Source: Ophiobolus disseminans
Taxonomy: Eukaryota > Ascomycota > Dothideomycetes > Pleosporales > Phaeosphaeriaceae
Assembly (NCBI GenBank): GCA_010093685.1
Contig: MU006220.1
Span: 837,502-901,501, forward strand
Direction of reading: 5' to 3'
DNA: 64,000 bases
The translations under genes and the position numbers were made by a program. Under the pieces are notes generated by a model. The model was not told the DNA's origin. It was given only the letters and a program-made list of their open reading frames with translations, and ran no database searches. This document shows positions 1 to 10,884 of the stretch, piece by piece (within the stretch, counting starts at the first letter, position 1; every line of letters begins with the position of its first letter).

Positions 1-1167
1 GCATGTCGCCCTTACTCGGATCGTCGCGAAGGATTCGATTGACCATAATCTTCTCTTCACGTTCGGTGAACCATCCCTTGGGGCGCCACCAGGACTTCGT
101 CTGCGTTGGTGATGGGGCCATCATAAAGATTGACCAGACACCAATTACAAGCGTTAGAATTCCTTCAATAAGGAACAACCAGCGCCATCCTTCATATCCG
201 TGGTAGCCGCGCAGTCGAAGAAGCCCATACGCAAGGAGCGGCGCAATGACGTCTGTCAGACGATTTGCCATCCAGAATATCGCAAGCCGGAAGGGTAGTT
301 CGGTGCTTTTGTAGAAGTAAGACTGCCAGTGGTTAGTTTTAGGTCTTACTGGGGAGTGGTTTGGCCTACCATGTACAAAATGACATCGGGAATGAAGCCT
401 CCTTGCAGCAGACCGATCAGTGCACGGCATGCGAGGAAAGACGTTCGGCCTCGAAGCCAGAACTGAGAAGTTGCAACAATGGACCACAATATCATTTGCG
501 CAGGTATCCACCGATCGGGTCCGATCTTCTTGCTGATGAGCTGACTCGGGAGCTCAGCTAGTAGGAAGGCGAGCTTCGACACTGTGTTACCAAGGTTATA
601 GTCTATCCTCGATTAGTACACACCATCCAACAAGCACCTTAATAAGAAAACTTGCCGTTTGTGCTGAGACCGAGGTCTTCGAGAAAATTATCCGTGTTTG
701 CTTGCTGGATATTTGATCGATCCAAGTCAAGTGCGAAGAATGCTATAGCCGCCCAAGCGGCGATGCGCCACTCTATCTTACTCAACACTTTCTGCGCATA
801 TATTAGCCAGTGCTCCAAGCAACGTGTCAGTATGTAGGGCTGTGCACACCTGCTCTTCAGCCCACGTCCAGCGTTCGCCAGGATCGAACCTATGCAAGTT
901 TTCATATGTCGACAGAGGCTGAAAATGCTTCGCTTGCTCTGGATCATCGAAGACCGATGGTTGAGTTGCAATGGCACTTGGATCGGGCTTTGAACGACGC
1001 CGCCATATTGACGCAAGGGTGGGTCGAGGCTGGTCTTCACGTAGCTGAGCAACTTCGGGGGTCAACGTTTTCTCTACGTTATCAGTGCTCCTGATGGATG
1101 GTGTTGTTTGAGCATCCGGTTGCGGTTTCGTATCGTATATAATTGAATCCTTGTCTAGATTCGACAT
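1..1167 (-). CDS. MFS transporter, Dal5/TNA1-like anion:cation symporter family (C-terminal part outside window)
   Basis: Plasma-membrane carrier of the fungal allantoate/nicotinate permease type, which imports small organic anions. Exons read as 1167-850, 791-652, 607-370 and 322 to the window edge, giving about 339 residues of a usual 480-550. The first ~105 residues are a hydrophilic, disordered cytosolic tail. Membrane segments follow, with family signatures: a first helix ending in DLDRSNIQQANTDNF, then ISKKIGPDRWIPAQM, then a FYKSTELPFRLAIFW stretch and a GWRWLFLIEG segment. The truncated end carries RPKGWFTEREEKI, the central-loop motif of the family. The second intron (608-651) is only 44 bp and has a weak donor (GTTTTC) but a good TACTAATC branch site. 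The gene is divergent from a TauD dioxygenase about 930 bp away, suggesting shared control and a common substrate. The exact substrate cannot be read from sequence. Confidence 0.85.
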
Positions 1168-2093
1168 CCTGAACCTGGTAGACGGCTTTTGTCAGCAGAC
1201 TGAATTCGAAGCGGAGAGTTGAAGTCAGAAACTGGGTGCGTAAAGACAACTATCGTCACAATTATCTTATACAGCATTCATTCCCATACTTAAGGGTCAG
1301 TCTACAGTTGACCACACAGGCCTTGGAGATGTTGTCATTCCCGAGGCAGTGGTGGGTACGGAATGGTCCTTGGCCATTGCGAATAGCAGGGGCTGCATTT
1401 GCAATGCGTGTTGCACCCCATAGGATGCCTCTCAAAACCACGAGTCTGGTAACGATGGGCATGGGTGGGTTGGCGGATGTAAGTGAGCGTTAAAGCACGC
1501 TGTTAGCCACGTGTATAACGTTATTGCACCAAGCAAGTGGTACCGATCAAGGGCCAGTAAGAACGCTATACAAAGGCTGGTAAGGGTTCGAGTTGAAGGA
1601 TACATGTATGCGTGTTGATGTTGATGCAGCGGCAAATGAGGTGCTCGGGTAGGAGTTGTTAAGTTGAGAGGCTACAATCGCGCAAGCGATAATGAGATGA
1701 GGAGAAGTGTGAGGAAACTTAACAGTATATCCTGTGTCTTATGATGTGATATAGTAGTCCAGCTGGTAATTTCGGAGTAACGAATTCTGAGGCCATACAC
1801 TTCCACGGTCCGTAGGTGGAGACCACGACATGGAGATCTGCAGCAATGTGCTTGAACTATCAACAAGTCTTCATCGCTCTTGCTGGTGCTACATCGCGCC
1901 TCCTCGGAGTAGTGTGGCAACGGTGATAACGGTGTCTAGTTTGGGGATCGCGTTTCGATTGATGCGATTTTGCGCGTTGCGGGGTTGGAATGTCGTGCTC
2001 AACATGGATATCGGCATTGCCATTATGCCGCGTCGAGGAAAGAGTATAATTGCGCACGAAAACCGTCAAAACCTCAACGATGTTACCTACAAA
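1168..2093. promoter_or_regulatory. Divergent intergenic region between MFS transporter and TauD dioxygenase
   Basis: This 0.93-kb span separates the starts of two divergent genes and must hold both promoters. No open frame in it resembles a known family, and the short frames lack fungal coding character. No specific operator could be assigned. Confidence 0.45.
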
Positions 2094-3368
2094 ATGTCGT
2101 TATTTGGTGATTATGGTTCAGGCCCATCCAAAGCCGCCACGAATGGAGGTGGGGCGACCGTGACACAAGTTCAGGAAGCGAAGAACGCGGAAGGCCAACC
2201 TATCAAGCTAGCAGTGGCCTATGACGACAAAGTCCACAACGAGGTACATACGTTAAATTATTTGACTTGCGATTGAACTAAAGAAAGCTATAGTCGAAAT
2301 ATGCTGCGTACCTTCCAGTGTACGACACCACGACCAGGTTCCCACTTACCGAGCTTTTTGACTTCGAAGATCGCGGCCATCATGCAGATCCAGCGAAGCC
2401 AAATCTGCTCTCGAAAGACAACAGCGCGCTGAAAGCTGTCAAAATAACTCCGCGCATCGGCACCGAGATCACTGGCCTTCAACTCTCCCAGTTGACCGAC
2501 ACGCAAAAGGATGAGCTGGGGTTGTTGATAGCGGAGCGGGGTGTTGTTGTGTTCCGCGACCAGGACTTCAAAGATATCGGACCCGAAAAACAGAAAGAAT
2601 TTGGAAAGTACTTTGGCCGACTCCATGTCCATCCTGTTGGAGCGCATGTAAAGGACCACATCGAGTTTCATTCAATATACCTGGGGAAAGATAATCTCTA
2701 CCGTCTGGGTCGCAGTTCTAGCAAACTTACGACAACGGGCTACCATTCCGATGTTTCGTATGAGCATCAACCTCCTGCACTCACAATCTTAACGCTTGTG
2801 CAAGTCCCAGAGACTGGTGGTGACACGGGTTGGACATCGCAAGCTGCGGCGTATGAACGGCTTTCTGAGCCTTTCAAGTCATTTTTGGAGGGCCTAAGAG
2901 CTGAGCACAATGGCTTCCCGCAAGCAGAGAAGGCTGCAGCCGATGGACACTTTGTGCGAAGAGATCCTGTGAAGAGCTCACATCCCATCGTGCGGGTGCA
3001 CCCTGTAACGAAGCAGAAGGTTCTGTTTGTGAATCCTGGGTTCACCAAGCGCATTATCGGCTTAAAGGACGAGGAGAGCGACGCAATTTTGAAGCTGTTG
3101 TTCAACGTAAGATCTCCGCGTGTTCGAGGATAATGGATGTTGATGACATGGCTAACTTGCCTAGCATATCTCTACAAGCCAGGACATCCAGGCACGTGTG
3201 AAGTGGGACGATCGCACAGTTGCGCTATGGGACAACCGCGTCACGGCCCATACTGCCATCTCAGACTACGTGAATGATGAGGAGGTGGGCCTACGTCAGG
3301 GATTCCGGATCACGACGCTTGGTGAGGTGCCTGTGGGCGTCAACGGCTTGAAGTCAGAGTGGAATTAG
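2094..3368 (+). CDS. TauD/TfdA-family 2-oxoglutarate, Fe(II)-dependent dioxygenase
   Basis: Cytosolic oxygenase of the fungal sulfonate/alpha-ketoglutarate dioxygenase type, about 388 aa. It hydroxylates an organic acid (taurine-like sulfonates in characterised relatives) with 2-oxoglutarate as co-substrate. Exons read as 2094-2243, about 2295-3108 and 3165-3368. Exon 2 opens SKYAAYLPVYD, the family's N-terminal KY..YLP.(Y/W)D signature. Iron ligands are visible as the HxD in GYHSDVSYE (near residue 200) and the distal His in DNRVTAHTAI (near residue 350). The 2-oxoglutarate-binding Arg lies in LRQGFRITT near residue 368. All catalytic positions are intact. It is divergently paired with an organic-anion transporter, which supports an uptake-then-oxidation role. 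The true substrate could be a sulfonate, a sulfate ester or a phenoxy acid. Confidence 0.9.
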
Positions 3369-3937
3369 GCACGGGGAGGAGGTCTCGACTCAACGGGCGC
3401 TTTGGTGGAGTTGCTTCTTACGATGCTGGCCTAATTACACGTAAAGCTTCAGGCTTCAGTTCCCAGAACCTATCGCGAACAGAGAACCTTGGAAGCTCAA
3501 GTCGTCGTGTCGTTGCTTAGGTATGCTTACATGTCGATACTTATGCATTGCCGAGACCCCATTGTGAAGATAGCGGAATGACAAGTCAGTGTATACATCC
3601 GGTCTGCAGTACCTAGATCAGGCAAGAGCTCAGGGTCGCTGTGCTGCTGGAAGGCGTTCGATCAACGAGATGATGGTGTCGCAAGCGGGGGCTGCTGTTC
3701 ACCCGGGTAAGTAGTGCAAAACTCTGCGTACAACATCAGGCTTCAGTATCACCCGCAATGATGGAGCCAGCGTTGTGCATGCTCGAATCGTGACACTGCT
3801 GGAGCCTCCCGCACAGATCTTCTCTCATTGGCCCGGCAGGACCCCGCCCGTAATTTACCCGGAGAGAGTCAGCAAGCGGCCCCTGCGGCGTCACATGATC
3901 GTTAGCGCGCCAAGCGGCAGCCTAGCGCCCTCCGTCC

Positions 3938-3945
3938 ATATAAGA
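3938..3945 (+). promoter_or_regulatory. TATA-like box upstream of the TIR element
   Basis: CATATAAG is followed by a pyrimidine-rich stretch and an intron-like segment (GTGCGTCT to GATTTAG, about 3988-4041). The TIR element starts immediately after this. It looks like the promoter and leader of a gene whose body is no longer recognisable. Confidence 0.25.
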
Positions 3946-4041
3946 AACCTTTCGGCCGCCCTGTTCCATCTTCTTTTCTTCATCCAAGTGCGTCTCCTCC
4001 CAACCACCCTCATTGAAAGTCTTTACTGACTGTTGATTTAG

Positions 4042-4906
4042 GTGCTCGGGCTTTACGCTTACCAGTGAGGATTCGTCCGAGGTAGCGTTTTTGCTAGTTG
4101 AAAACTACAACTATGACCGCTCCTGTTGGCCTTCGGGTCGGCAGGGAATTTTTGAAACCCTTTCAGTACGCTCTGTGCTTTTCGTTGATTCTCTGCGGCT
4201 TTGCTGCGAGGTTGAAGAAGAGTCGATCTACACAGTTGCACTGCGTCACCACAGGATGTCACTGTCTGTGGCCTACATTCGTCGCTTACCAAGGTGAGCC
4301 TTTATATTATTCCAATGTCGAGGATCTGGCCATGCGCTCGAAGTAAGAGAAAACGACAAAAGCGCGACAGAGGACACCACGCCGTCGCTATGCTGCTACG
4401 CCTCACGGAAACGCGCCCACTGCTATTGTCGAGGGGCACACCTGCTCCAGGCTACGAGCGCTTTCGCAATGCACTCGCATGGGCGCATACAATTGCTGGA
4501 TGCGCAGAGCTGCATCCTTCCCACGCCTTGCGCAGCCTCACAATGACTCGCCGACACTTCACACAAGCCGTTCAACCCGCGACGTCGCGCAGTCCACCTC
4601 ACAGCCTATCGTTCTGTCGCTATCGCCGCTCTCTCACCGAGACCTCAGGCCTAGCTCGGCCAGCCCACATCGCGAAGCCTCATCGTCGCTGGTACTACCG
4701 AGACGTACCAAGATGAGAGCAGGCGGTTCTCTGAAGGGCCTTATAACTGACAGAGCCCACCTGTCCCCGAATCGAGTTCCTTCACGCGTAGCTTCGAAGC
4801 GACTGATGCCTCGACTCCTTCTACCCCCCCTCGGCGCGTTCACACCAACGGCCGAGCGCACGACGCCCCAGACGAATCTTCGCCGGTAAGCGTAAAGCCC
4901 GAGCAC
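4042..4906. mobile_element. 865-bp degenerate element with ~45-bp terminal inverted repeats
   Basis: The left arm starts GTGCTCGGGCTTTACGCTTA at 4042 and its inverse complement ends at 4906. The outer 22 bp match perfectly. Over the next ~24 bp there are about seven differences, and all of them are transitions. No convincing target-site duplication is visible (at most a dinucleotide AG on both sides). The interior has open frames of up to about 140 codons but no transposase motif. It could be a non-autonomous DNA transposon worn by C-to-T decay such as RIP. It could also be an ordinary inverted repeat. Confidence 0.5.
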
Positions 4907-7384
4907 AGTACGCACAAGAGAACACACAATAGTGGAAGGCAATGCGAAAGGATGTGGCAAGGCACATATCTCTCGAGTGGCAAGCAGCACTGAGGGGAAC
5001 GTTTCATACGGCTGCCGGTAGCTGTAGCAGATACACGGCATGAAGGTACGGTACGGGACATAGTGTTACGATGGCTTGCGTCACGTTATATCTGAGGGCT
5101 TGTGCATCGCTAGGCCAACTACCATCACTCGGCTTGACGAGGCCGAGTTGTTGCAAGTTCACGCTAATAATGGGTCGACAATTTTGGCTCTTGTTTGCAC
5201 AAGTGGGGTGGCTCGCTGACAATTCTGTCAAACGCGAGCCGCAGCAAAGAACCCAGCATACCGCCCAGCGACCGGCCGCGTCCTTTCACGATACTCAACA
5301 GGCTGAGCCGCTAACAAGCGCCGAAGACGTTGCCTTCGACTGCCTACAGCCGCCCACTACGTCCATTGTCTATAAGCGGGAGAGTCGTTCGTATTGTCTG
5401 CGTGGCGGACGGACAACAGCAGTGCGTTGTTCTGCCGCTTGCATCTACAAACACCATGAAGAGCAAGGTCCAGCCGTTCCCGCTACCCCAGATATCATAT
5501 TGCCACATTCATGCGATAAACGCAAGACATCCATGTCATGAACACCGCTGTTTAACACCTTAGCTCGTTTATCCTTATCTTTGCCTGGTTTTCTTCTCAT
5601 ACTCAATCTCATCTGGTACTTCGGAGTCATGTCTCCTCGAGCCTTGAGTTTGAGTATTTGCCGGGAGGTCAACAGATTATGTCCCACCCTGCTTCTCCTC
5701 AGTATGTTTGATGCGCACTGGAGTGCTTCTTACGAATGATTCTGTAGCCTACAAACTACATGCTCATCAATTGGTTTGACCAACACCACTTGTAGCAGAT
5801 CTCGATCGCTATCCATGACTGCCCAGCCTTGTAAATCACAGTAGCAAGTTGTTGTTTGTGGCCTTGCATCTCGAAGTACCTTATCGTGGGGGCGTGCAGC
5901 TACAACCCAACCCAACACCGTGTTTGAGACGAGGGTCCGTGGGATGGCCGAGGTGACATTCCAGAGCATTCCGCCATTCTCCGGATACCAGTACAGTGTC
6001 GTAAGCATGCAGCTTATTGTGCATGGCGAATGCCTTGTTACATACTCGCAACGCACGTGGCCGTAGCACATAGCTTCCCACGCCCAAGTGTCTTACTAAG
6101 ATCCGGTGAAACAAGATCTACTTACTATACGAGAATTGCGCACCGAGTTTAGATTGCGCATCGGCACCGCTATCCGTGGTGTTTTGGAACAACAGGATGG
6201 CCTCAAGAACAACAATCACATGCGAATCGCAAACATTCCGAGAGCACAGCATCAGAGTTGTGGGGGCCAGCTGCCAGATGCCCGCATGAGTTGCTGCAAA
6301 TGTTCCTGTTCAGAAACTTGCAGGCTCAATACACCCTCGTTACTACCAAGATTGTGAGTTCTCGCCTCTCTCGCCTCAAGTCGAATCGTGGACAGTGGAG
6401 AATCCTTCCGGTGGCCTCGGGTCGCGTTTCAGGGTTGTTCGAGGTGTTTAGGGTTGCCGTGCACGGGACATGTTCGGCAACAATCTGCACAAGGTGCGCA
6501 AATCGCCCCTAGATACTACAGTGACGCTGTCTAGACGCTGCATGATCGGGTAGTACGAGCTGTGTTCAGACGTACTTGGCGCAGCGGACACTCATTGCGG
6601 ATTGTCACAATGCGACAGTAACACCTACCTAAACCGCTGATTGTGGACAGGACGTGATGGATATCGGCACTCGCGTTCCCGACTCCACTTCCTCAACGCT
6701 TCCCAGTCGTGCCACGCAACTGTCAAAATCACCTACGCCAGGCATATCATGCTTCATCGGCATGTGTAGTCGAAAGGCTAAGTCGCGTGCTAGCCTCACC
6801 AGGGCTCGCCCGGGCCTGTCACCTCAGGCTATAGTTGCGACATTATTACCCCTCGCTCCGCTATCTCTTGCATCACACTACCCTTTTTGCGTAGATCTCA
6901 CCAATTGCGCGTTAGAGACGGGTAATTCCTTCACCCGGACCGCATCCTGCGACCGCCGTCACGCTCAGGGTGTCTACTCCTGCAGGAACGATAGAGCAAT
7001 GGTGAGGGGATTGCCCTGGCCCAGGTCTTTGTAGTCCTAGTACGGACATAGACGCTCTGCACAGCATCACATCCCAGGTTAGTGCCCCAGGGCCTGTGGC
7101 TTTGGGGAGTGCAGCATTGGCATTCCGATCGGAGCAGTATGAGCTTCACATGCCATCCTTCCTTCACGCTGTCACCGTGCTCTGCCTGGTCCTTTTGTGC
7201 TTCGAAACAATACACACTTCTTTCTACAGTTGGTGTTGGTGTTTCTCATCTTTTGACCGACACCCAGTGCCGACGTCTCTCGGCATGGTGGCTGTTTACT
7301 AAAGGGTTGGGATCAATATCTTCTCCACGTCTTCCGTATGCTGGACCGAGTCCTCCATCCTTTCTTGTAATCTTAATCGTTATC

Positions 7385-9076
7385 ATGGACATGGGTCGTG
7401 TCGCTTCACCCGCTGGTACTCGGGTGACGACAATCGCACTCGCCTTTACGCTCGTGGCTGGCACCGTCGTTTTCCTTCGTTTGTTCACTCGCTTGGTTCT
7501 GACTCGGGTAACTGGATTCGAAGATGCTTGCATCGTACTCGCTATGGTATGGAAGATGCTATTATCATCGTCACCACAACTGACAACGACCAGGTTCTGT
7601 CTATCAGTCTTACTGTCATGACTTCACAGCAGGGCATGAATGGCCTGGGGATGCGTGCTTCAGAACTTACTGTTGACGAGCGTGTGTCGTTTTTGAGAGT
7701 GAGTACATTTATATCTCCATATTCTGAGCAGCGGCGACAGCAAGCGCGTCACACCACGTCGAGTGAACGCTGGAACTTCTATCAGACGAAGACAAGTTGC
7801 AAAGTTTATGGCAATCGCATCATCAAGAAACCTTTTCGTTATTTACCAGCTCATTCCTTTTAGCTAACCATATACCTAGGCATTATGGTCAGGGCTCTGG
7901 ATCTATAGCCTGGCACTCATGTTTACCAAGATTTCGATTCTGATACAATACCTACGCATCTTTCCGGTACGCCGTTTCCAGAAAGCATGCTTTGTCGTGC
8001 TCGGAGTCGTGGCAGCTTGCGGTGCTTGGGCCCTTTTTGGCAACATCTTCCTCTGCAGCCCGATCGCCTCGTTTTGGGATACCTCCGTGAAAGATGGCAA
8101 TTGCATGGATCGCGGGGTGATCTGGTTCACAAATGCTGGCCTGAACATCGCACAAGACATTGTCATCCTCCTACTTCCGATGCCACTCATTCAGATGCTT
8201 CAAATATCCAAAAGTCAGAAGAGAGGTCTCGTGTTCATGCTTGCCCTCGGCACAAGGTAAGCTCACACTGATAGAGTCGCTTCGAAATCGAGTTAACAAT
8301 ATTGCAGCGTTTCATTAGTCTCGGTCATCCGTCTGCACTCCCTTGACAAAATTGTGAAGAGCAACGACCTTCCGTTCGATAACCCCGCGCACGCCGCACT
8401 GTCAGCTGTGGAGGTCAATGTTGCTATCATCTGCGCATGTCTACCAGCGATGCGGCCGCTTCTTGCTCTGATGATGCCAAAGTACTTCTCAGCAGCATCT
8501 CACTACACCAATGTCCGCAAAACACTCGATCTTGATGGACCGTCAATACACCACAAGACTGTATACACACCACCAAACAGCACTCGCAGCAACACTCCCC
8601 GAACATACACTCCCAACACAAATACACCCCGAGTCGGCACGCCTCAAACTCCTCGACCCACACTCTCACGTAACTCAAGCGGCCACTTCATCATCCACCA
8701 CAGCCGCCCAGACACACCCGTTCAGGCACCTACACCTACGCCCACACCCGGCCAAATGATGCAGCTCCACCACTCCAAATCAGGAAGCAACATCTCAATA
8801 GACATCGCAGCAGCAGAAGCGCGCTCCAACAAACTCCGTGCAGAAGACCGTCCTCACCCCCTCCGCTCGTCGCCCATCACTGCTTCCCGCCCTCGCCGAC
8901 CACCACGCAGTCCCACCAGACTGTCTCTGCAATCGATCGGGCCCGGCTTCTTCACCATCAAGCCAAGCAAAAGCTCAGAGAGGATGCGCTCGGAATCGAC
9001 GCGTCCGGAGATGGCGGTCGCGGGACGGGATAAACATTTACCGTTGACGCCGTTTCCGGTTGGTACGGCGTTTTGA
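7385..9076 (+). CDS. Fungal rhodopsin-domain integral membrane protein (Pth11-type relative without CFEM)
   Basis: About 470 aa in four exons: 7385-7546, 7594-7698, 7880-8256 and 8308-9076. The first ~290 residues form a seven-helix bundle of the fungal rhodopsin-like domain. The first helix is TTIALAFTLVAGTVVFLRLF. Family landmarks are the LWIYSLALMFTKISILIQYLR helix, a conserved FLCSPI..FWD loop with CMDRG, and the NIAQDIVILLLPMPLI helix. There is no N-terminal signal peptide or CFEM domain. The C-terminal ~180 residues are disordered and rich in Thr-Pro and Ser-Arg (TPRTYTPNTNTPRVGTPQTP), a likely cytosolic phospho-tail. Family members include surface-sensing receptors, but most have no known ligand, so a receptor role is only inferred. 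Confidence 0.87.
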
Positions 9077-9505
9077 GTGGAATGGGAGGGATAAATTCAT
9101 GAATCTTGTCGGCTGTTGCCGGGACGTTCGTTACGGAAATATTTTCCTGTGCTGTTTTTTTATATTCTTTTTTTCACGGCCTGAGTACATTATAGATCGT
9201 ATGAACTCAATCACGACTGGGACTTTTCGATCCATGAATGCTCATATCAAGTGCACAATAAGCGGAAGATTTTCAATCACGCATTTGTTGTCAATGTCAT
9301 GGAAGCATCCGTCGTTCGTAGTAAAGTATCATGTGTGTTCTTGGTGTATGTACAACTACACAATCCCTCTCACACATTCTCTACCTCCTTCTATTCCCAT
9401 ATAGGAAAATATGTCCATTCCCATCTATCTCGCCATTAGCCCACATCCCATCTCCAAACACAATCACTACCAACATACCTCTTCCCCCCTTCATCAGTCT
9501 CCACC
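9077..9505. other. Intergenic, converging 3' regions
   Basis: The span lies between two convergent genes. It is CT-rich near 9360-9500 and holds no recognisable gene. Confidence 0.5.
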
Positions 9506-9730
9506 TTAATCATAGCAATGCGGCAAGTTGTCGTCCTTGCTAACAGCGCATTTCCGGGGCGCACACGACGCCTGGACTTTCCATGCGCCAAAGGCGTCGC
9601 AGATGGCGATACTACTCAGGTCGCTGCTGCAGCCATAGGTGCCGGGTGCGCAGACGGGGCCGGGAGCCGGGGCCGGGGCGGCGAATGCGGCGGTGAGGAA
9701 GAGCGTGAGGCTTGTGAGGCTGAGGAGCAT
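9506..9730 (-). CDS. Small cysteine-rich secreted protein (effector candidate)
   Basis: A single-exon frame of 74 aa. Residues 1-17 (MLLSLTSLTLFLTAAFA) make a classic signal peptide, followed by a short APAPAPGP linker. The mature ~50 residues contain six cysteines in an even pattern (VCAPGTYGC, SIAIC, GAW, SC, KC, HC), enough for three disulfides. The CxPGTYxC...IxxCxxxGxW arrangement resembles small secreted proteins seen repeatedly in plant-associated Dothideomycetes. No enzymatic motif is present. Apoplastic effector, surface binder or defence peptide are all possible. Size, signal peptide and Cys spacing support that it is real, but expression is untested. Confidence 0.75.
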   Translation of the reverse strand: MLLSLTSLTLFLTAAFAAPAPAPGPVCAPGTYGCSSDLSSIAICDAFGAWKVQASCAPRKCAVSKDDNLPHCYD

Positions 9731-10302
9731 GGTTGTGGTTGTGCTGATTGCTGATATTGGATGGAAGAAGAGGCTTTTTGTTTGTGATGAGATGGAATGG
9801 CTTGGGTGTTCACGGAGGGACGAGCGAGCAGTGGAGAGGAAGTATTTATGCTTCTCATGTGAAGGTAAGGTGTTATGTGTTCATTTGGGTTGTTTGGGTC
9901 GGAATTCGGACTTGTGGAGAGAAAGCATGATTTGCCCCACACCGTACCAGATATGTTCTGGAGGCGACGGCTCCGCACTACACCGCGACTTGCCATTTTT
10001 GTTGCGGGTTTGGTCACGGCTGCGATGGATGAGGCGGACGAAGCCTGGAATGCTAGTAAGCGGTCATGTGTGTGGGGTGCTCGTGTTGGGATTGCGGCAT
10101 GTGTAGTGACTTGATGTACGAGCCTTGACAGAAAGAAACCCGTGAATTTAATGTGGCAGAAGAATAGACCATAACGCACAGGCTCGACGAGTGGCGAGCG
10201 GTCTTTAAGGGGCCCGGGACCCTGAATGTATGTGTTCGCACCCCCAATCCTGGTCCATAGGTCAATGACCATTGCACCCACGAGACCCCATCCGACCACA
10301 TA
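9731..10302. other. Intergenic region
   Basis: Upstream region of the small secreted-protein gene and downstream region of the next minus-strand gene. The long frames that cross it run antisense or out of frame to the secreted-protein gene and show no domain. Confidence 0.45.
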
Positions 10303-10884
10303 TCACCGCCAACCACCTCCCGCACTCCGATCCATCTCCTCATCATACGCCCCCTCTCTCCGAAACGGCCCTTCATCCCTTCGCCTCGAATACTCTATCC
10401 GCGTCTGCGTCCACTTATACGACTTCTCCAACGCCAGATCCGGCACGCACTTCATCTGCATCTCGCCCACATGCCCACCGGCTCCACTTGCAGAAGGAAC
10501 TCGAATCACAGCCTTCTTCCCCTCATCTCCATCTGCAAACAACGCCCTCTCCTCCTGCCCACCCATGTGCGGCGCACTCCCAAGCTCCACTGCAGAAATA
10601 ACAAACTCGCCCAGGCGGTGCTCGTCGGACCCTATCCCAACTCGAGGTATGTATGCAGTGATCAAGCCGCGCATGGTGAGGTCGATGTCGGCGCGGTATG
10701 TGCCGTGGTAGCCTAGGCGGGTATACCAGTTCACAGATTTCACGAGGAGGATGTGCGCGTCGCGCTGTGCGGCTTCGAGCGTTGGATAGATGCATGATGT
10801 GAAGGTGTCGACTTTGGCGTTAGGGGGAAGAAAGAAGATGTGGTGTGTGATGAGGAAGCCGACGTGGGGGGTTAAGTGAGGCAT
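10303..10884 (-). CDS. Hypothetical protein, 193 aa
   Basis: An intact 193-codon frame that I do not recognise. It starts MPHLTPHVGFLITHHIFFLP. It has a mixed alpha/beta-looking body (KVDTFTSCIYPTLEAAQRDA, SVNWYTRLGYHGTYRADIDL) and a charged, Arg/Gly-rich C-terminus (SRRRDEGPFRREGAYDEEMD). There is no signal peptide, membrane span or catalytic motif. Its length and balanced composition favour a real gene over a chance frame. The start could lie in an upstream exon. Confidence 0.5.
   Translation of the reverse strand: MPHLTPHVGFLITHHIFFLPPNAKVDTFTSCIYPTLEAAQRDAHILLVKSVNWYTRLGYHGTYRADIDLTMRGLITAYIPRVGIGSDEHRLGEFVISAVELGSAPHMGGQEERALFADGDEGKKAVIRVPSASGAGGHVGEMQMKCVPDLALEKSYKWTQTRIEYSRRRDEGPFRREGAYDEEMDRSAGGGWR

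Larger units (their letters stand above)
3369..7384. other. Gene-poor 4-kb interval
   Basis: No open frame here resembles a known protein. The longest frames (about 4294-4716, 4479-4889, 5071-5541 and 4634-5041 on the minus strand) overlap one another on both strands and show no domain. The stretch contains the TIR element at 4042-4906 and a promoter-like segment just before it. The remainder, 4907-7384, appears noncoding apart from the 5' region of the next gene. Confidence 0.5.

Noticed and set aside
4294..4889. Two overlapping frames of about 140 codons inside the TIR element
   Set aside because: Ser/Arg-rich with no transposase or DDE motif; the right arm itself provides the end of one frame.
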